33,490 nucleotides of DNA from Rubellimicrobium roseum (GTDB taxonomy: Bacteria > Pseudomonadota > Alphaproteobacteria > Rhodobacterales > Rhodobacteraceae), in NCBI RefSeq assembly GCF_006152145.1, contig NZ_VDFV01000042.1, positions 1-33,490 of the forward strand, given 5' to 3'. Positions 15,812 through 24,494 of this stretch are shown in pieces (the first letter of the stretch is position 1; each line of letters opens with the position of its first letter). A model generated the notes under the pieces. That model was given only the letters and a program-made list of their open reading frames with translations, was not told the DNA's origin and made no database searches. Position numbers and translations under genes: made by a program.

Positions 15812-17356
15812 TCAGTTCGCTCCATGGAAGACGGTGTCGGCCGAGGCGCGGTCGGCGTTCGAAAGATCGGTGATCCAGAGCCGCAGGTCCGTCATCTCCT
15901 CGGTCGCGGCGGGCGTGCCCGGGGTGGCCTGGATGTAGACGCGGGCTTCGCCGGTCTGGTCGGCGGGGACGGCGATCACGCCGTTCTCCGCGCCCTCGAC
16001 CACGATGGCGAAGGATTCCTCGGCGGAGTAGGACAGCGAGAAGCGCCGCTCCTCCCCGTGCTTGTTGCGGATGCGCAGGTCGTAGGCGTTGCGGATCGTG
16101 CCGTCCGACAATGTCACGTAGAGAGGGTTGCGCACGGGCGAGACGTCGATCTCGATGTCGGGCCGGACGAAGAGCGCGACCAGCAGCCCCACCCCCACCA
16201 GCGACCAGAGCGAGGTGTAGAGGATCGTCCGCGGCCGCAGGATGTGCCGCCAGACCGCCTTGGCCGTGCCGCCGGCGCGTTCCTTGCGCTCGTCCTCCAG
16301 CGTGAAGTAGTCGATGAGCCCCCGCGGCCGGCCGAGCTTGGCCATGACCTCGTCGCAGGCGTCGATGCAGAGCCCGCAGGTGATGCACTCCATCTGCTGG
16401 CCGTTGCGGATGTCGATGCCCATGGGGCAGACGTTGACGCAGGCCATGCAGTCCACGCAGTCGCCCACGGCCTTCAGCTCCACTCCCGCCGCCCCCGCCG
16501 GGGCCGGGGCCACGTCGGAGACGCCCGCCTCGGGGGCCGCGAAGGCCACCGCGCCCTCGGCCAGGGCCTTCTCCTGCGCCCGGAAGGCCGGGGGCTGGCC
16601 CGCGCGCGCCTTGCTGGCCTTGCCGCGCGGCTCGCCCCGCCAGTCGCGGTAGCCGATGGTGATCGTCTCCTCGTCCATCATCGCAGCCTGGATGCGCGGC
16701 CAGGGGCAGGCGTAGATGCAGACCTGCTCGCGGAAGAAGCCGCCGAACAGGAAGGTCGTGGCCGTGAGGATCACCAGCGTCGTGTAGGCCACCGGATGCG
16801 CTTGGCCCGTCGCGAGGTCCCGCAGCAGCGTCGGCGCGTCGGCGAAGTAGAAGACCCAGGCCCCCCCGGTGGCGAGCCCGATCAGCAGCCAGATCGCCCA
16901 CTTGGTCGCGCGCAGCCGGGCCTTGGTGAAGGACCAGGGCGCGTTCCAGAGGCGGACGCGGGCGTTGCGGTCCCCCTCGACCCAGCGCTCGGTCAGGATG
17001 AAGAGGTCGGTCCAGACCGTCTGCGGGCAGGCATAGCCGCACCACACCCGCCCCAGCGCCGAGGTGAAGAGGAAAAGCCCCAACCCCGCCATGATGAGGA
17101 GGCCCGCGACGAAGTAGAACTCGTGCGGCCAGATCTCGACCCAGAAGAAGAAGAAGCGCCGGCTGGCCAGATCCACCAGCACCGCCTGGTCGGGCAGCAT
17201 CGGCCCACGGTCCCAGCGGATCCAGGGCGTCAGGTAGTAGATGCCCAGGGTCACCGCCATGATGACCCATTTCAGCGTGCGGAACTTGCCCGAGACCCGG
17301 CGGGGGAACACGGGCTCCCGTGCGGCATAGAGGGAGGGCGTGCTGGTCTGGCTCAT
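15812..17356 (-). CDS. ccoG: CcoG (RdxA/FixG) iron-sulfur protein of cbb3 assembly
   Basis: 514-residue membrane iron-sulfur protein, now known as a cupric reductase acting in cbb3 copper delivery. Hydrophobic segments are near residues 30-45, 80-100, 155-175, 190-207 and 380-400. WCGYACPQTVW (105-115) and CIYACPW are the membrane cysteine motifs. Two ferredoxin-like clusters are C300-x2-C303-x2-C306-x3-C310 and C324-x2-C327-x2-C330-x3-C334. The C-terminal part is an Ig-like periplasmic domain. Between GEPRGK and the first cluster is an alanine- and proline-rich insert (about residues 250-297), where homologues usually have only a short link. Start ATG 17356 leads an operon with ccoHIS, 61 bases from an FNR box. 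Confidence 0.95.
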   Translation of the reverse strand: MSQTSTPSLYAAREPVFPRRVSGKFRTLKWVIMAVTLGIYYLTPWIRWDRGPMLPDQAVLVDLASRRFFFFWVEIWPHEFYFVAGLLIMAGLGLFLFTSALGRVWCGYACPQTVWTDLFILTERWVEGDRNARVRLWNAPWSFTKARLRATKWAIWLLIGLATGGAWVFYFADAPTLLRDLATGQAHPVAYTTLVILTATTFLFGGFFREQVCIYACPWPRIQAAMMDEETITIGYRDWRGEPRGKASKARAGQPPAFRAQEKALAEGAVAFAAPEAGVSDVAPAPAGAAGVELKAVGDCVDCMACVNVCPMGIDIRNGQQMECITCGLCIDACDEVMAKLGRPRGLIDYFTLEDERKERAGGTAKAVWRHILRPRTILYTSLWSLVGVGLLVALFVRPDIEIDVSPVRNPLYVTLSDGTIRNAYDLRIRNKHGEERRFSLSYSAEESFAIVVEGAENGVIAVPADQTGEARVYIQATPGTPAATEEMTDLRLWITDLSNADRASADTVFHGAN

Positions 17357-17417
17357 GATGCGCTTCCCGGCGATCTTGTTCTGCCGTCCGTCATGCGGCG
17401 GACCGGGCCGGGGCGCC

Positions 17418-17431
17418 TTGACATGGATCAA
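17418..17431. promoter_or_regulatory. FNR/FnrL box upstream of ccoG
   Basis: TTGAC-ATGG-ATCAA matches the FNR consensus TTGAT-N4-ATCAA at 9 of 10 positions. It lies between the divergent ccoG (61 bases to its start) and DUF2270 gene (53 bases), so it could act on either. Control of ccoGHIS by FnrL at low oxygen is established in Rhodobacter relatives; the action here is inferred. Confidence 0.8.
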
Positions 17432-17484
17432 CCGCGCCGCACCTGCGGGGCAGGGGGGTGCGGCAGGAGAGCGCAGGACGGCCC

Positions 17485-18183
17485 ATGACGCAGATGACGG
17501 ACCCCGCGCCCGACCACCCCATCCCCGACCTGACCAAGCCCGAGATCCCGCGCCTGGGCCCTGCCGACATCGGCGCCCTGGCCCATCTCTACCGGGCCGA
17601 GGTCTATCGCGGCACCGTCTGGCGCTCGCGCCTCGACACCACCACGAACTGGTCCATCGTCACGCTGGGCCTCGCGCTCTCGCTCACCTACGCCGCGCCC
17701 GAGGCGTCGGCGCTGCCGCTCCTCCTAGTGGGCATCCTGATCCTCGTGTTCCTCTTCATCGAGGCGCGCCGCTACCGCTACTTCAACGTCTGGCGCGCCC
17801 GCTCGCGCCTGATCGAGTCGAACTTCCTCGTCCCCATGCTGGAGGGGACGACCGAGTCCGGCGAATGGCGCGGGCTCCTCGCGGGCGAGTACCGCGAGCC
17901 GCACTACCCGATCTCCATGCTCGCCGCCGTCTCGCGGCGGGTCCGCAGCAACTACATCTACATCCTCCTCGTCCAGACGCTCGCCTACATGGGCAAGCTC
18001 GTCGAGCATCCGACACCTGCGACCGACTGGGCCGACTTGCCCCGCCGCGCGGCCATCGGTCCGCTGCCGGGCTGGATCGTGCTGTCGGTGATGGGGATCT
18101 ACGTGGCGACCTGGGTCAGTCTGGCAGCCCTCGCCTATCTCGGCGGCGGGCCGGACGCCGACGACGACGAACCCGAGGGCTGA
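17485..18183 (+). CDS. DUF2270 family membrane protein
   Basis: 232-residue membrane protein of the DUF2270 family. The signature region LAHLYRAEVYRGTVWRSRLD (residues 32-50) comes before the first of about four membrane segments (near 54-72, 76-93, 155-172 and 195-218). RYRYFNVWRARSRLIESNF follows the second segment and is also typical. The function of this family is unknown. ATG 17485 has AGGA about seven bases upstream; a start at 17458 is possible but lacks a ribosome-binding site. The gene is divergent from ccoG across the FNR box, so it might also be expressed at low oxygen. It heads a plus-strand block that sits between ccoGHIS and ccoNOQP. Confidence 0.85.
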   Translation: MTQMTDPAPDHPIPDLTKPEIPRLGPADIGALAHLYRAEVYRGTVWRSRLDTTTNWSIVTLGLALSLTYAAPEASALPLLLVGILILVFLFIEARRYRYFNVWRARSRLIESNFLVPMLEGTTESGEWRGLLAGEYREPHYPISMLAAVSRRVRSNYIYILLVQTLAYMGKLVEHPTPATDWADLPRRAAIGPLPGWIVLSVMGIYVATWVSLAALAYLGGGPDADDDEPEG

Positions 18184-18262
18184 CGGGTCAGGAATCCCCG
18201 CCTTGGCCGCGCGACCGTCTCTGCGGCAAAAGGACGCCCATAGGACGGCAGGGATTTGTTCC

Positions 18263-18778
18263 ATGGGCTTCTTCGATTTCTTCACCGGGCGCCGGGCGCC
18301 CCCGGAGGGCACGCCCCGGCTCGACGCCGGCAGCCTGCGCGCGGCCCTTCTCGCCCTCGACCGCGACGGCGCCCCCTTCCGGGTGCGCGAGGGCCTGCGC
18401 GAGGGCGCGGATCTCGTCGCCGAATGGCGGGTGGTCGACGCGCCGTGGTCCGACCTCTTCGCCCAGGCGGGGGTCAAGAAGGTGACGCAGGTGCTCCTGC
18501 GGCTCGACGACCTTCTGGGCGAGGTCCGCACCGTGGACCGCGACTGGGAGGTCGAATGGCGCGCGGGACTGCCCCAGCTTTCCTGGGCCGCCGAGTCCTT
18601 CCGCGGCCAGACGATCGAGCTGGCCTGGGCCACGGGCATCGCCTTCCGCGAGGAGGACCCGCGCGACGGCCAAGTCCACGAGTACCGCTTCCAGACCCGC
18701 GAGCTGAAGGCGCCCTTGCAGGAGATCGTGGCCGCCCACGGCTGGACCTGGCGACCCGTCGCCTTCGGCCGCCTCTGA
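18263..18778 (+). CDS. Conserved-looking hypothetical protein
   Basis: 171-residue soluble protein that I do not recognise. It begins MGFFDFFTGRR, has no signal peptide or clear membrane segment, and is mixed in charge with many tryptophans in the second half (EWRVVDAPW, DWEVEWRAG, HGWTWRPV). The centre alternates polar and hydrophobic residues, suggesting a beta-sheet domain of about 130 residues. The start has CAGGGA upstream at a somewhat long distance. A strong terminator follows the gene. It is 79 bases behind the DUF2270 gene and may be co-transcribed with it. Codon use, with third-position G or C nearly everywhere, looks like the neighbouring real genes, which supports it as a true gene. 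Confidence 0.8.
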   Translation: MGFFDFFTGRRAPPEGTPRLDAGSLRAALLALDRDGAPFRVREGLREGADLVAEWRVVDAPWSDLFAQAGVKKVTQVLLRLDDLLGEVRTVDRDWEVEWRAGLPQLSWAAESFRGQTIELAWATGIAFREEDPRDGQVHEYRFQTRELKAPLQEIVAAHGWTWRPVAFGRL

Positions 18779-18800
18779 CGCCGTTCTCCGGAACGGACGC

Positions 18801-18835
18801 GCCCGCCCTGCCGGGGCGGGGGCTCTCTCTTTTTT
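18801..18835 (+). terminator. Intrinsic terminator after the 171-residue protein gene
   Basis: GCCCGCCC (18801-18808) pairs with GGGCGGG (18814-18820) around a small loop, and the stem is followed within a few bases by TCTCTCTTTTTT. This is a good Rho-independent terminator on the plus strand and separates this unit from the DUF1127 gene. Confidence 0.8.
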
Positions 18836-18863
18836 CATGCACCCTTTGATACGGATGATCGCC

Positions 18864-19064
18864 ATGACCACCCTGACCGCTCCGCAGAGCCTCGCCACCG
18901 CCCGTCGTCCCGGCGGGCCTGACCGCCTCGCCGCCTTGCGCGCCCTCGCGCGTCGCATGGCCGCCGTCGCCCGGACCGGGCACGCCCGCCACGACCTGCG
19001 GCATCTCCCGGACCGCATGCTGGCCGACATGGGCCTGACCCGCGCCGATCTCGACCGGCTCTGA
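18864..19064 (+). CDS. DUF1127 (YjiS-like) small protein
   Basis: Small basic protein of 66 residues from the start chosen. The C-terminus, RHDLRHLPDRMLADMGLTRADLDRL, is the DUF1127 motif, with the L-D-R-x-L-x-D-M-G-L pattern (here written in parts: LPDRMLADMGL). Such small arginine-rich proteins are common in alphaproteobacteria; some bind RNA or influence small-RNA turnover, but no general function is established. Starts at 18837 and 18855 are also in frame; 18864 has GGA about eight bases upstream, whereas 18837 follows directly on the T-run of the preceding terminator. The promoter is not evident. Its 3' end lies against the terminator of the convergent ccoNOQP operon. Confidence 0.75.
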   Translation: MTTLTAPQSLATARRPGGPDRLAALRALARRMAAVARTGHARHDLRHLPDRMLADMGLTRADLDRL

Positions 19065-19069
19065 GCAAC

Positions 19070-19096
19070 AAAAAAAGCGGCCCCCGAAGGGGCCGC
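19070..19096 (-). terminator. Intrinsic terminator of ccoNOQP
   Basis: Read on the minus strand, GCGGCCCC-TTCG-GGGGCCGC is a perfect eight-pair stem with a stable tetraloop, followed by seven T (19076-19070). It lies 41 bases after the ccoP stop. The stem is shared with the convergent DUF1127 gene, but only the minus-strand transcript gains a U-run. Confidence 0.9.
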
Positions 19097-19137
19097 CAGT
19101 TGGACGAACCAGGAAGGGGGTTCGCCGGGAAGTCGTG

Positions 19138-20019
19138 TCACTCGCCGCCGCCGAGGCCGTGGACATAGGCGGCCACGGCGTTGATCTCGGCCTGGCTGAG
19201 CCCGCCCTGCGGCCGGAACTCCTCGCTCCAGGCCGGCATCACGCCGAAGCGCGCGAGCCGGACGGTTTCCTCGATCCGCTCGGGCGTGCCGCCGTAGAGC
19301 CAGACCGCGTCGGTCAGGTTGGGGGCGCCCAGCTCGCGCATGCCGGCGCCGTCCTCGGCGTGACAGGCCGAGCAGTTGTCCGTGAAGACCTGCGCGCCGG
19401 TGGCGGCCAAGGCCGCGTCATGCTCCTGGCCCGAGATGGCCAGCACGTGGTTGACCACTGCCGTGATGTCGCCGTCCTCCAATATCTCGCTGAAGGCGGG
19501 CATCTCGGACCATCGCGCCTCGCCCGAGGCCTCGTTGCGAATGCCGTGGGCCACCGTGTGGGCCACGTCCTCGATCGTGCCGCCCCACAGCCAGTCGTCG
19601 TCGAGCAGGTTGGGGAAGCCCCCCGCCTGCACGCCGGCCGCGCCCGCGCCGTGGCACTGCGCGCAGTTGGCCCGGAAGACCGAGGCGCCCGCGTCCAGCG
19701 CGAAGGCATGGAGCTCGGGGTCGGCGGGCAGTTGCGTCAGGTCCGCGCCCGCGAGCTTTTCCATCATGCCCGCGCGGCCGGCCTCGACGCCGGCGATGTC
19801 GGCGGCCACGTCGCCCCGGGTCGAGTAGCCCAGCAGCCCCGCCGTCGCGCCCGAGACCAGGGGCCAGGCCGGATAGGCGATCGTGTAGCCCACGCCCCAG
19901 ACGATGGTGGCGTAGAAGACCCACAGCCACCAGCGCGGGAGCGGGTTGTTCAGCTCCTCGATGCCGTCCCATTCGTGCCCCGTGGTCGCGACCGTCGGGG
20001 TCTTGTCGTTGCGTGTCAT
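19138..20019 (-). CDS. ccoP: CcoP, diheme cytochrome c subunit of cbb3 oxidase
   Basis: 293-residue membrane-anchored diheme cytochrome c, the usual length. The N-terminus has the CcoP sequence [18 protein letters not shown], leading into a transmembrane anchor (about 30-55). Heme-binding motifs are Cys119-x2-Cys122-His123 (CAQCH) and Cys216-x2-Cys219-His220 (CSACH), with axial methionines probably in SEMPAF and GVMPAW. The protein passes electrons from cytochrome c to CcoO and CcoN. Its ATG overlaps the ccoQ stop by four bases. It is the last gene of the operon and is followed by an intrinsic terminator. Confidence 0.97.
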   Translation of the reverse strand: MTRNDKTPTVATTGHEWDGIEELNNPLPRWWLWVFYATIVWGVGYTIAYPAWPLVSGATAGLLGYSTRGDVAADIAGVEAGRAGMMEKLAGADLTQLPADPELHAFALDAGASVFRANCAQCHGAGAAGVQAGGFPNLLDDDWLWGGTIEDVAHTVAHGIRNEASGEARWSEMPAFSEILEDGDITAVVNHVLAISGQEHDAALAATGAQVFTDNCSACHAEDGAGMRELGAPNLTDAVWLYGGTPERIEETVRLARFGVMPAWSEEFRPQGGLSQAEINAVAAYVHGLGGGE

Positions 20020-20210
20020 ATCCGGGCCTCCGGGGAGTCGTCGAGGAGGGGGCGGTCGTCGTGCCGGAAGGGCACGCGGCCGGCGTCGTCATGGAGCGGC
20101 CGGGAGCCCGGCCGCCACGCGAAGAGGATCGCCCCCACGAAGAAGGTGAAGAGCGCGAGCAGGGCCCAGGAGTCGGCGAATTCGCGCAGGAGGGAGTAAA
20201 GGTCGTGCAT
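20016..20210 (-). CDS. ccoQ: CcoQ, small subunit of cbb3 oxidase
   Basis: 64-residue single-span membrane protein, typical for CcoQ (FixQ). [21 protein letters not shown] begins the membrane segment, which ends [11 protein letters not shown]; a polar tail with FRHDDRPL follows. CcoQ stabilises the cbb3 complex and is implicated in oxygen signalling through CcoN in R. sphaeroides. The stop overlaps the ccoP start as ATGA, and the ccoO stop is ten bases upstream of the ATG. Confidence 0.93.
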   Translation of the reverse strand: MHDLYSLLREFADSWALLALFTFFVGAILFAWRPGSRPLHDDAGRVPFRHDDRPLLDDSPEARI

Positions 20211-20220
20211 CCCGTCCTCC

Positions 20221-20952
20221 TCAGCGGCTCGCGTCGGGCGTGAAGGTGGAGAAGTCCACCATCGTGCCCAGGACCTGGAGATAGGCGACGAGGGCGTCCA
20301 TCTCGGACACGCCGGGCAGGCTGTCGAAGTTCGAGGCCGCCGCGCCCGGATAGCGCTCGATCATCGCGTCGATGTCGCCGTCGCCCATCGGGTCGGCCTG
20401 GACCATGAAGTCGGCCCGCGCCTGCGCGATCTGGTCGTCCGTGTAGGGCACGCCCACGAAGCGGTGCGTCTCCATCAGCTCGCCGATATGCGCGCCGTCC
20501 AGAAGGGTGTCCTTCAGGTAGGCGTAGGGCGGCATGATGGATTCCGGCACCACCGACTGCGGGTCGCTCAGGTGCTGGACCTGCCAGGCGTCCGAGTAGC
20601 GGCCCCCCACGCGGGCGAGGTCGGGCCCCGTCCGCTTGGAGCCCCACTGGTGGGGGTGGTCGTACATCGACTCGGCGGCGAGGCTGTAGTGCCCGTAGCG
20701 CTCGACCTCGTCCCGCATGGGGCGGATCATCTGGCTGTGGCAGGTGTAGCAGCCTTCGCGGATGTAGATGTCGCGCCCCGCGAGCTCCAGCGGCGAGTAG
20801 GGCCGCACCCCTTCCACCTCCTCGATGGTGTTCTCGAGGTAGAAGAGGGGCGCGATCTCCACGATGCCGCCGATGGTGACAACGAGGAGGCTGCCGGCCA
20901 GGAGGAGCGTCGCGTTGCGCTCCAGGTGCTTGTGATAGTCGAGAAAGGCCAT
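20221..20952 (-). CDS. ccoO: CcoO, monoheme cytochrome c subunit of cbb3 oxidase
   Basis: 243-residue membrane-anchored cytochrome c. One N-terminal membrane segment (residues about 15-38, [21 protein letters not shown]) is followed by the periplasmic domain with a single heme motif, Cys68-Y-T-Cys71-His72 ([13 protein letters not shown]). [10 protein letters not shown], the likely axial methionine region, and [15 protein letters not shown] are typical of FixO/CcoO. It receives electrons from CcoP and passes them to the CcoN heme. It sits 11 bases after ccoN in the same operon. Confidence 0.97.
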   Translation of the reverse strand: MAFLDYHKHLERNATLLLAGSLLVVTIGGIVEIAPLFYLENTIEEVEGVRPYSPLELAGRDIYIREGCYTCHSQMIRPMRDEVERYGHYSLAAESMYDHPHQWGSKRTGPDLARVGGRYSDAWQVQHLSDPQSVVPESIMPPYAYLKDTLLDGAHIGELMETHRFVGVPYTDDQIAQARADFMVQADPMGDGDIDAMIERYPGAAASNFDSLPGVSEMDALVAYLQVLGTMVDFSTFTPDASR

Positions 20953-20963
20953 CGGGATCTACC

Positions 20964-22565
20964 TCATTCGGCCGGGGTGGCGACGGCGACCGTGCGGACG
21001 CGGCCGAAGGCGGTCATCCACAGGTTCCAGGCCATGATGATCGCGCCGGTCAGGTACATGACCCCGCCCAGGGCGCGGACGACGTACATCGGGTACTTGG
21101 CGGCGACGGTGTCGGCGAAGCTGTTCACGAGGAAGCCGTTCGCGTCGACCTCGCGCCACATCAGGCCTTCCATGATGCCCGTGACCCACATCGAGGCCGC
21201 GTAGAGCACGATGCCGATGGTCGCGAGCCAGAAGTGCCAGTTGACGGCGGCGAGGGAATGGAGCCGCTCGCGGTTCCACAGGCGCGGCACCAGGAAGTAG
21301 AGCGCCGAGAAGGTGATCATGCCGTTCCAGCCCAGCGCGCCGGAATGGACGTGGCCGATGGTCCAGTCGGTGTAGTGCGACAGCGAGTTGACGGCGCGGA
21401 TCGACATCATCGGGCCTTCGAAGGTCGACATGCCGTAGAAGCCGAGCGAGATCACCATCATCCGCATGATCGGATCGGTGCGGATCTTGTCCCAGGCGCC
21501 CGAGAGGGTCATCAGGCCGTTGATCATGCCGCCCCAGGAGGGCATCCACAGGATCACCGAGAACACCATCCCCAGCGTCGCGGCCCAGTCAGGGAGCGCC
21601 GTGTAGTGCAGGTGGTGGGGGCCCGCCCAGATGTAGAGGAAGATCAGGGCCCAGAAGTGGATGATGGACAGCTTGTAGCTGTAGACCGGGCGGCCCGCCT
21701 GCTTCGGCACGAAGTAGTACATCATGCCCAGGAAGCCCGCGGTCAGGAAGAAGCCCACGGCGTTGTGGCCGTACCACCACTGGGTCATGGCGTCCTGCAC
21801 GCCCGCGAAGACCTGTACCGACTTGGAGCCCCAGATTGATACGGGGATCGACAGGTTGTTCACGACGTGGAGCATCGCCACGGTGATGATGAAGGACAGC
21901 AGGAACCAGTTCGCCACGTAGATGTGAGGTTCCTTGCGCTTGACGATCGTGCCCAGCGTGACGAGGAGGAAGGCCACCCACACGACCGTGAGCCACAGGT
22001 CCACGTACCACTCGGGCTCGGCGTATTCCTTGGCCTGCGTGGCGCCCAGCAGGTACCCGGTCGCGGCCAGCACGATGAAGAGCTGGTAGCCCCAGAACAC
22101 GAACCAGGCGAGGTTGCCGCCCCAGAGCCGCGCGGCCGAGGTGCGCTGCACGATGTAGAACGTGCTCATGATGAGCGCGTTGCCCCCGAAGGCGAAGATC
22201 ACCGCCGAGGTGTGCAGCGGACGCAGGCGCCCGAAGTTGCCGTAGCCCTGAAGCGCGTCCAGGTTGAGCTGCGGGAATGCGAGCTGGAAGGCGACGAGGA
22301 CGCCCACGAGGAACCCCGCCAGTCCCCAGAACGTCGTCGCGATCGCGCCTGCGCGGATCACGCCGTCCATGTATTCGTCCTGCCGCGCCATCGGCGCGAC
22401 GTAATCATTGCCCGTGCGGCGCACGGTCCAGATGAAGAGGCCCGCCGCCACGGCCATGACGATGAGCGCGTGGACCTGGTAGGCCAGGTCGCGCGCCCAG
22501 TTGGCGGCGATGGCGGCGAACAGGGCCGTGGCCCCGAACACCGCGATCTTGATCCAATCCCACAT
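20964..22565 (-). CDS. ccoN: CcoN, catalytic heme-copper subunit of cbb3 oxidase
   Basis: 533-residue subunit I of cbb3-type oxidase, the enzyme that reduces oxygen with very high affinity. Twelve or more hydrophobic segments span the whole protein. Histidine clusters expected for heme b, heme b3 and CuB are seen in [32 protein letters not shown] and [13 protein letters not shown]. The start is ATG 22565 (MWDWIK) with GGAGGGAA nine bases upstream; the ten codons before it to 22595 have no ribosome-binding site. The gene leads ccoNOQP, with an FNR box 89 bases before the start codon. Confidence 0.97.
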   Translation of the reverse strand: MWDWIKIAVFGATALFAAIAANWARDLAYQVHALIVMAVAAGLFIWTVRRTGNDYVAPMARQDEYMDGVIRAGAIATTFWGLAGFLVGVLVAFQLAFPQLNLDALQGYGNFGRLRPLHTSAVIFAFGGNALIMSTFYIVQRTSAARLWGGNLAWFVFWGYQLFIVLAATGYLLGATQAKEYAEPEWYVDLWLTVVWVAFLLVTLGTIVKRKEPHIYVANWFLLSFIITVAMLHVVNNLSIPVSIWGSKSVQVFAGVQDAMTQWWYGHNAVGFFLTAGFLGMMYYFVPKQAGRPVYSYKLSIIHFWALIFLYIWAGPHHLHYTALPDWAATLGMVFSVILWMPSWGGMINGLMTLSGAWDKIRTDPIMRMMVISLGFYGMSTFEGPMMSIRAVNSLSHYTDWTIGHVHSGALGWNGMITFSALYFLVPRLWNRERLHSLAAVNWHFWLATIGIVLYAASMWVTGIMEGLMWREVDANGFLVNSFADTVAAKYPMYVVRALGGVMYLTGAIIMAWNLWMTAFGRVRTVAVATPAE

Positions 22566-22654
22566 GCGGGTGTTCCCTCCGATTCGGGCCCGCACGCCAT
22601 CACACGGCGCGCGGCGACCCGGCCGGGGTTTCGCATTCGCCGCGTGGTTGCACC

Positions 22655-22668
22655 TTGATCCAGGTCAA
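22655..22668. promoter_or_regulatory. FNR/FnrL box between ccoN and uspA
   Basis: TTGAT-CCAG-GTCAA matches the FNR consensus at 9 of 10 positions. It is centred 97 bases from the ccoN start and about 90 from the uspA start, so one box may serve both divergent genes. FnrL activation of ccoNOQP is established in Rhodobacter; activation of uspA here is inferred. Confidence 0.82.
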
Positions 22669-22750
22669 ACCCGTCGGGCCCTTCGGATGATACGCATCAA
22701 GGCGGACGCGCTCGGGACCTGCCAGACAGGGCGCCGACAAGGAGACCGCC

Positions 22751-23587
22751 ATGATCCAGACGCTCAGCGTGATCGTCACCGATGAAACCCGCGACGCCCC
22801 GGCGCTGACCGCCGCCGCCGCCATCGCGGCCCGCGAGAGCGCGCATCTCGACGTGGCCTGCCTGGGGCTCGAGCCGCTCGCGATCGAGGCCATGCCCATG
22901 GCGGCCGCGCAGATCATCGTCGAATCGAGCCGCGCCGAAGCCGAGTCCCGCGCCCGCGCGCTCTCCGCCTGGGCCGGGCGGCGGATTCCCCCCGAGGTGC
23001 GCGCCGCCATCGAGACCCGCACCGTGATCGGCCTCGACTTCGGGGCGGTGGCCGCGCGGCTCGGGCGCTTCTCGGATCTCACCGTGGTGGGCCGTCCCTA
23101 TGGGCGCGACCGCGACCCCCTGGGCGCGGCGGTGGCCGAGGCGCTGCTCTTCGGCGCGGGCACGCCCGTGCTCGTGGTCCCCGACGCCCCCCTGGACTGG
23201 AGCCGCCCGTTCCGCCGCCTCGCGGTGGCCTGGAACGGGACGGACGAATCCATGCGCGCGGTGCGCGGGGCGCTCCCGTTCCTCAAGGCGGCCGAGAGGG
23301 CCGACATCGCCATCATCGACCCGCCGCTCCAAGCGGCCGACCGCTCGGACCCGGGCGGCGACCTGTGCGTCTGGCTCGCGCGCCACGGCGTCCGGGCCGA
23401 GGTGTCGGTGCTGGCGCGCACCCAGCCGCGCATCGCCGACATCCTCCACCGTTTCGCCACCGACAAGGGCTGCGACGCCCTGGTGATGGGCGCCTACGGC
23501 CATTCCCGCCTGCGCGAGGCGGTCCTGGGCGGGGCCACGCGCGACATGCTCGCGCGCGTGCCGCTGCCCCTCCTCATGGCGCACTGA
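22751..23587 (+). CDS. Universal stress protein (UspA family), two-domain
   Basis: 278-residue protein with two Usp-type domains in tandem. The second ends with the ATP-binding motif G247-x2-G250-x9-G260 in MGAYGHSRLREAVLGG; the first domain lacks a full copy but retains VVGRPYGRDRDPL at the equivalent place. AAGGAG seven bases upstream supports ATG 22751. Usp proteins bind ATP or AMP and support survival in stress and anaerobiosis; the partner is unknown. A uspA gene between cco and fnrL genes is a familiar Rhodobacterales arrangement. It shares an intergenic region with ccoN including the FNR box, so expression at low oxygen is likely. It converges with fnrL, 21 bases apart. Confidence 0.9.
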   Translation: MIQTLSVIVTDETRDAPALTAAAAIAARESAHLDVACLGLEPLAIEAMPMAAAQIIVESSRAEAESRARALSAWAGRRIPPEVRAAIETRTVIGLDFGAVAARLGRFSDLTVVGRPYGRDRDPLGAAVAEALLFGAGTPVLVVPDAPLDWSRPFRRLAVAWNGTDESMRAVRGALPFLKAAERADIAIIDPPLQAADRSDPGGDLCVWLARHGVRAEVSVLARTQPRIADILHRFATDKGCDALVMGAYGHSRLREAVLGGATRDMLARVPLPLLMAH

Positions 23588-23608
23588 GGAGGGCGGGGGA
23601 TGCGTCCG

Positions 23609-24394
23609 TCAGGCGATCAGGCCGCCGTCCATGTCGTCGCCCGTCTCCGCCATGAGCAGGCGGATGTCGGGCACGACGATGCGGCGCTTGCCGTCGAGTT
23701 CGAGGATGCCCTCGTTCTTGAGGGCGCTGATCTGCCGGCTCACCGTCTCGAGCGTGAGGCCCAGGTAGTCGGCCATGGCCTCGCGCGTGAGCGGCAGCTC
23801 GACGACGATGCGCCCCTTCATGGCCGACAGGCCCACCGTGGCCTCGCGCCGCGCCACGATGGTGAGGAGCGAGGCGATCTTCTCGCGCGCGGTCTTGCGC
23901 CCGAGCACCAGCATCCATTCCCGCGCGGCGTCCAGCTCGTCGAGGCTCATGTCCAGGAGCCGCTCCGCCACGGCGGGCGTCGTCACCAGGAGCTGCTCGA
24001 AGGGCTTGCGGCGGAAGCAGCAGAGCGTCACCTCGCTCACGGCGGTCACGTCGTAAGGCGTGCTCGCGCGGCCCGGCCGGCCGATGAAGTCCGAGGGCAG
24101 GAGAAGCCCCACCATCTGCTTGCGACCGTCCGCCATGGTCTGGCTGATGGTCGCCACCCCCTTCACCACGCTGGCGACGAATCCCATGTCGTCGCCCGCC
24201 CAGGCAATGGGCTGCCCGGCGTCGTATCTGCGGTAGTACTTGATCTCCTCGAGCCGCTGGAGCTCGGTGGGCGCGCAGCGCGCGCAGACGGCACGGTGGC
24301 GGATCGGGCAGCCCGAGCACTCCACCTCGACGTTCTTGAGCTTGGGCAGGGACGACGTCGTCACGGCTTTGGACGGGCTCCGGTCAAAGGGCAT
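23609..24394 (-). CDS. fnrL: FnrL, oxygen-sensing Crp/Fnr family regulator
   Basis: 261-residue Fnr-type regulator. The N-terminus has cysteines 26, 29, 37 and 40 (CSGCP, VCARC) and the central LCCFRRKPF has Cys125 and Cys126; together these would hold the oxygen-labile 4Fe-4S cluster. The C-terminal helix-turn-helix, LTREAMADYLGLTLETVSRQ, contains the E-x2-S-R contacts that read TTGAT half-sites. The chosen ATG 24394 has AAGG about ten bases upstream. A longer frame to 24469 has no clear ribosome-binding site and would run almost into hemN. With oxygen absent it activates genes such as ccoNOQP and ccoGHIS, both of which carry boxes in this window. It is divergent from hemN by 100 bases. Confidence 0.95.
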   Translation of the reverse strand: MPFDRSPSKAVTTSSLPKLKNVEVECSGCPIRHRAVCARCAPTELQRLEEIKYYRRYDAGQPIAWAGDDMGFVASVVKGVATISQTMADGRKQMVGLLLPSDFIGRPGRASTPYDVTAVSEVTLCCFRRKPFEQLLVTTPAVAERLLDMSLDELDAAREWMLVLGRKTAREKIASLLTIVARREATVGLSAMKGRIVVELPLTREAMADYLGLTLETVSRQISALKNEGILELDGKRRIVVPDIRLLMAETGDDMDGGLIA

Positions 24395-24494
24395 GGGCGG
24401 CGGGCCTTGCGGAATCGTGCGGCAGGATGGGGCACCGATCAAGGGGGCATTCGGGAACAGGCCCCCCATAACGATATTCGAGGAGGGGTTTGCA

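Noticed and set aside
24395-24494. A full FNR box between fnrL and hemN
   Set aside because: Only one half-site (GATCAA at 24437-24442) is present; the partner half does not match TTGAT.
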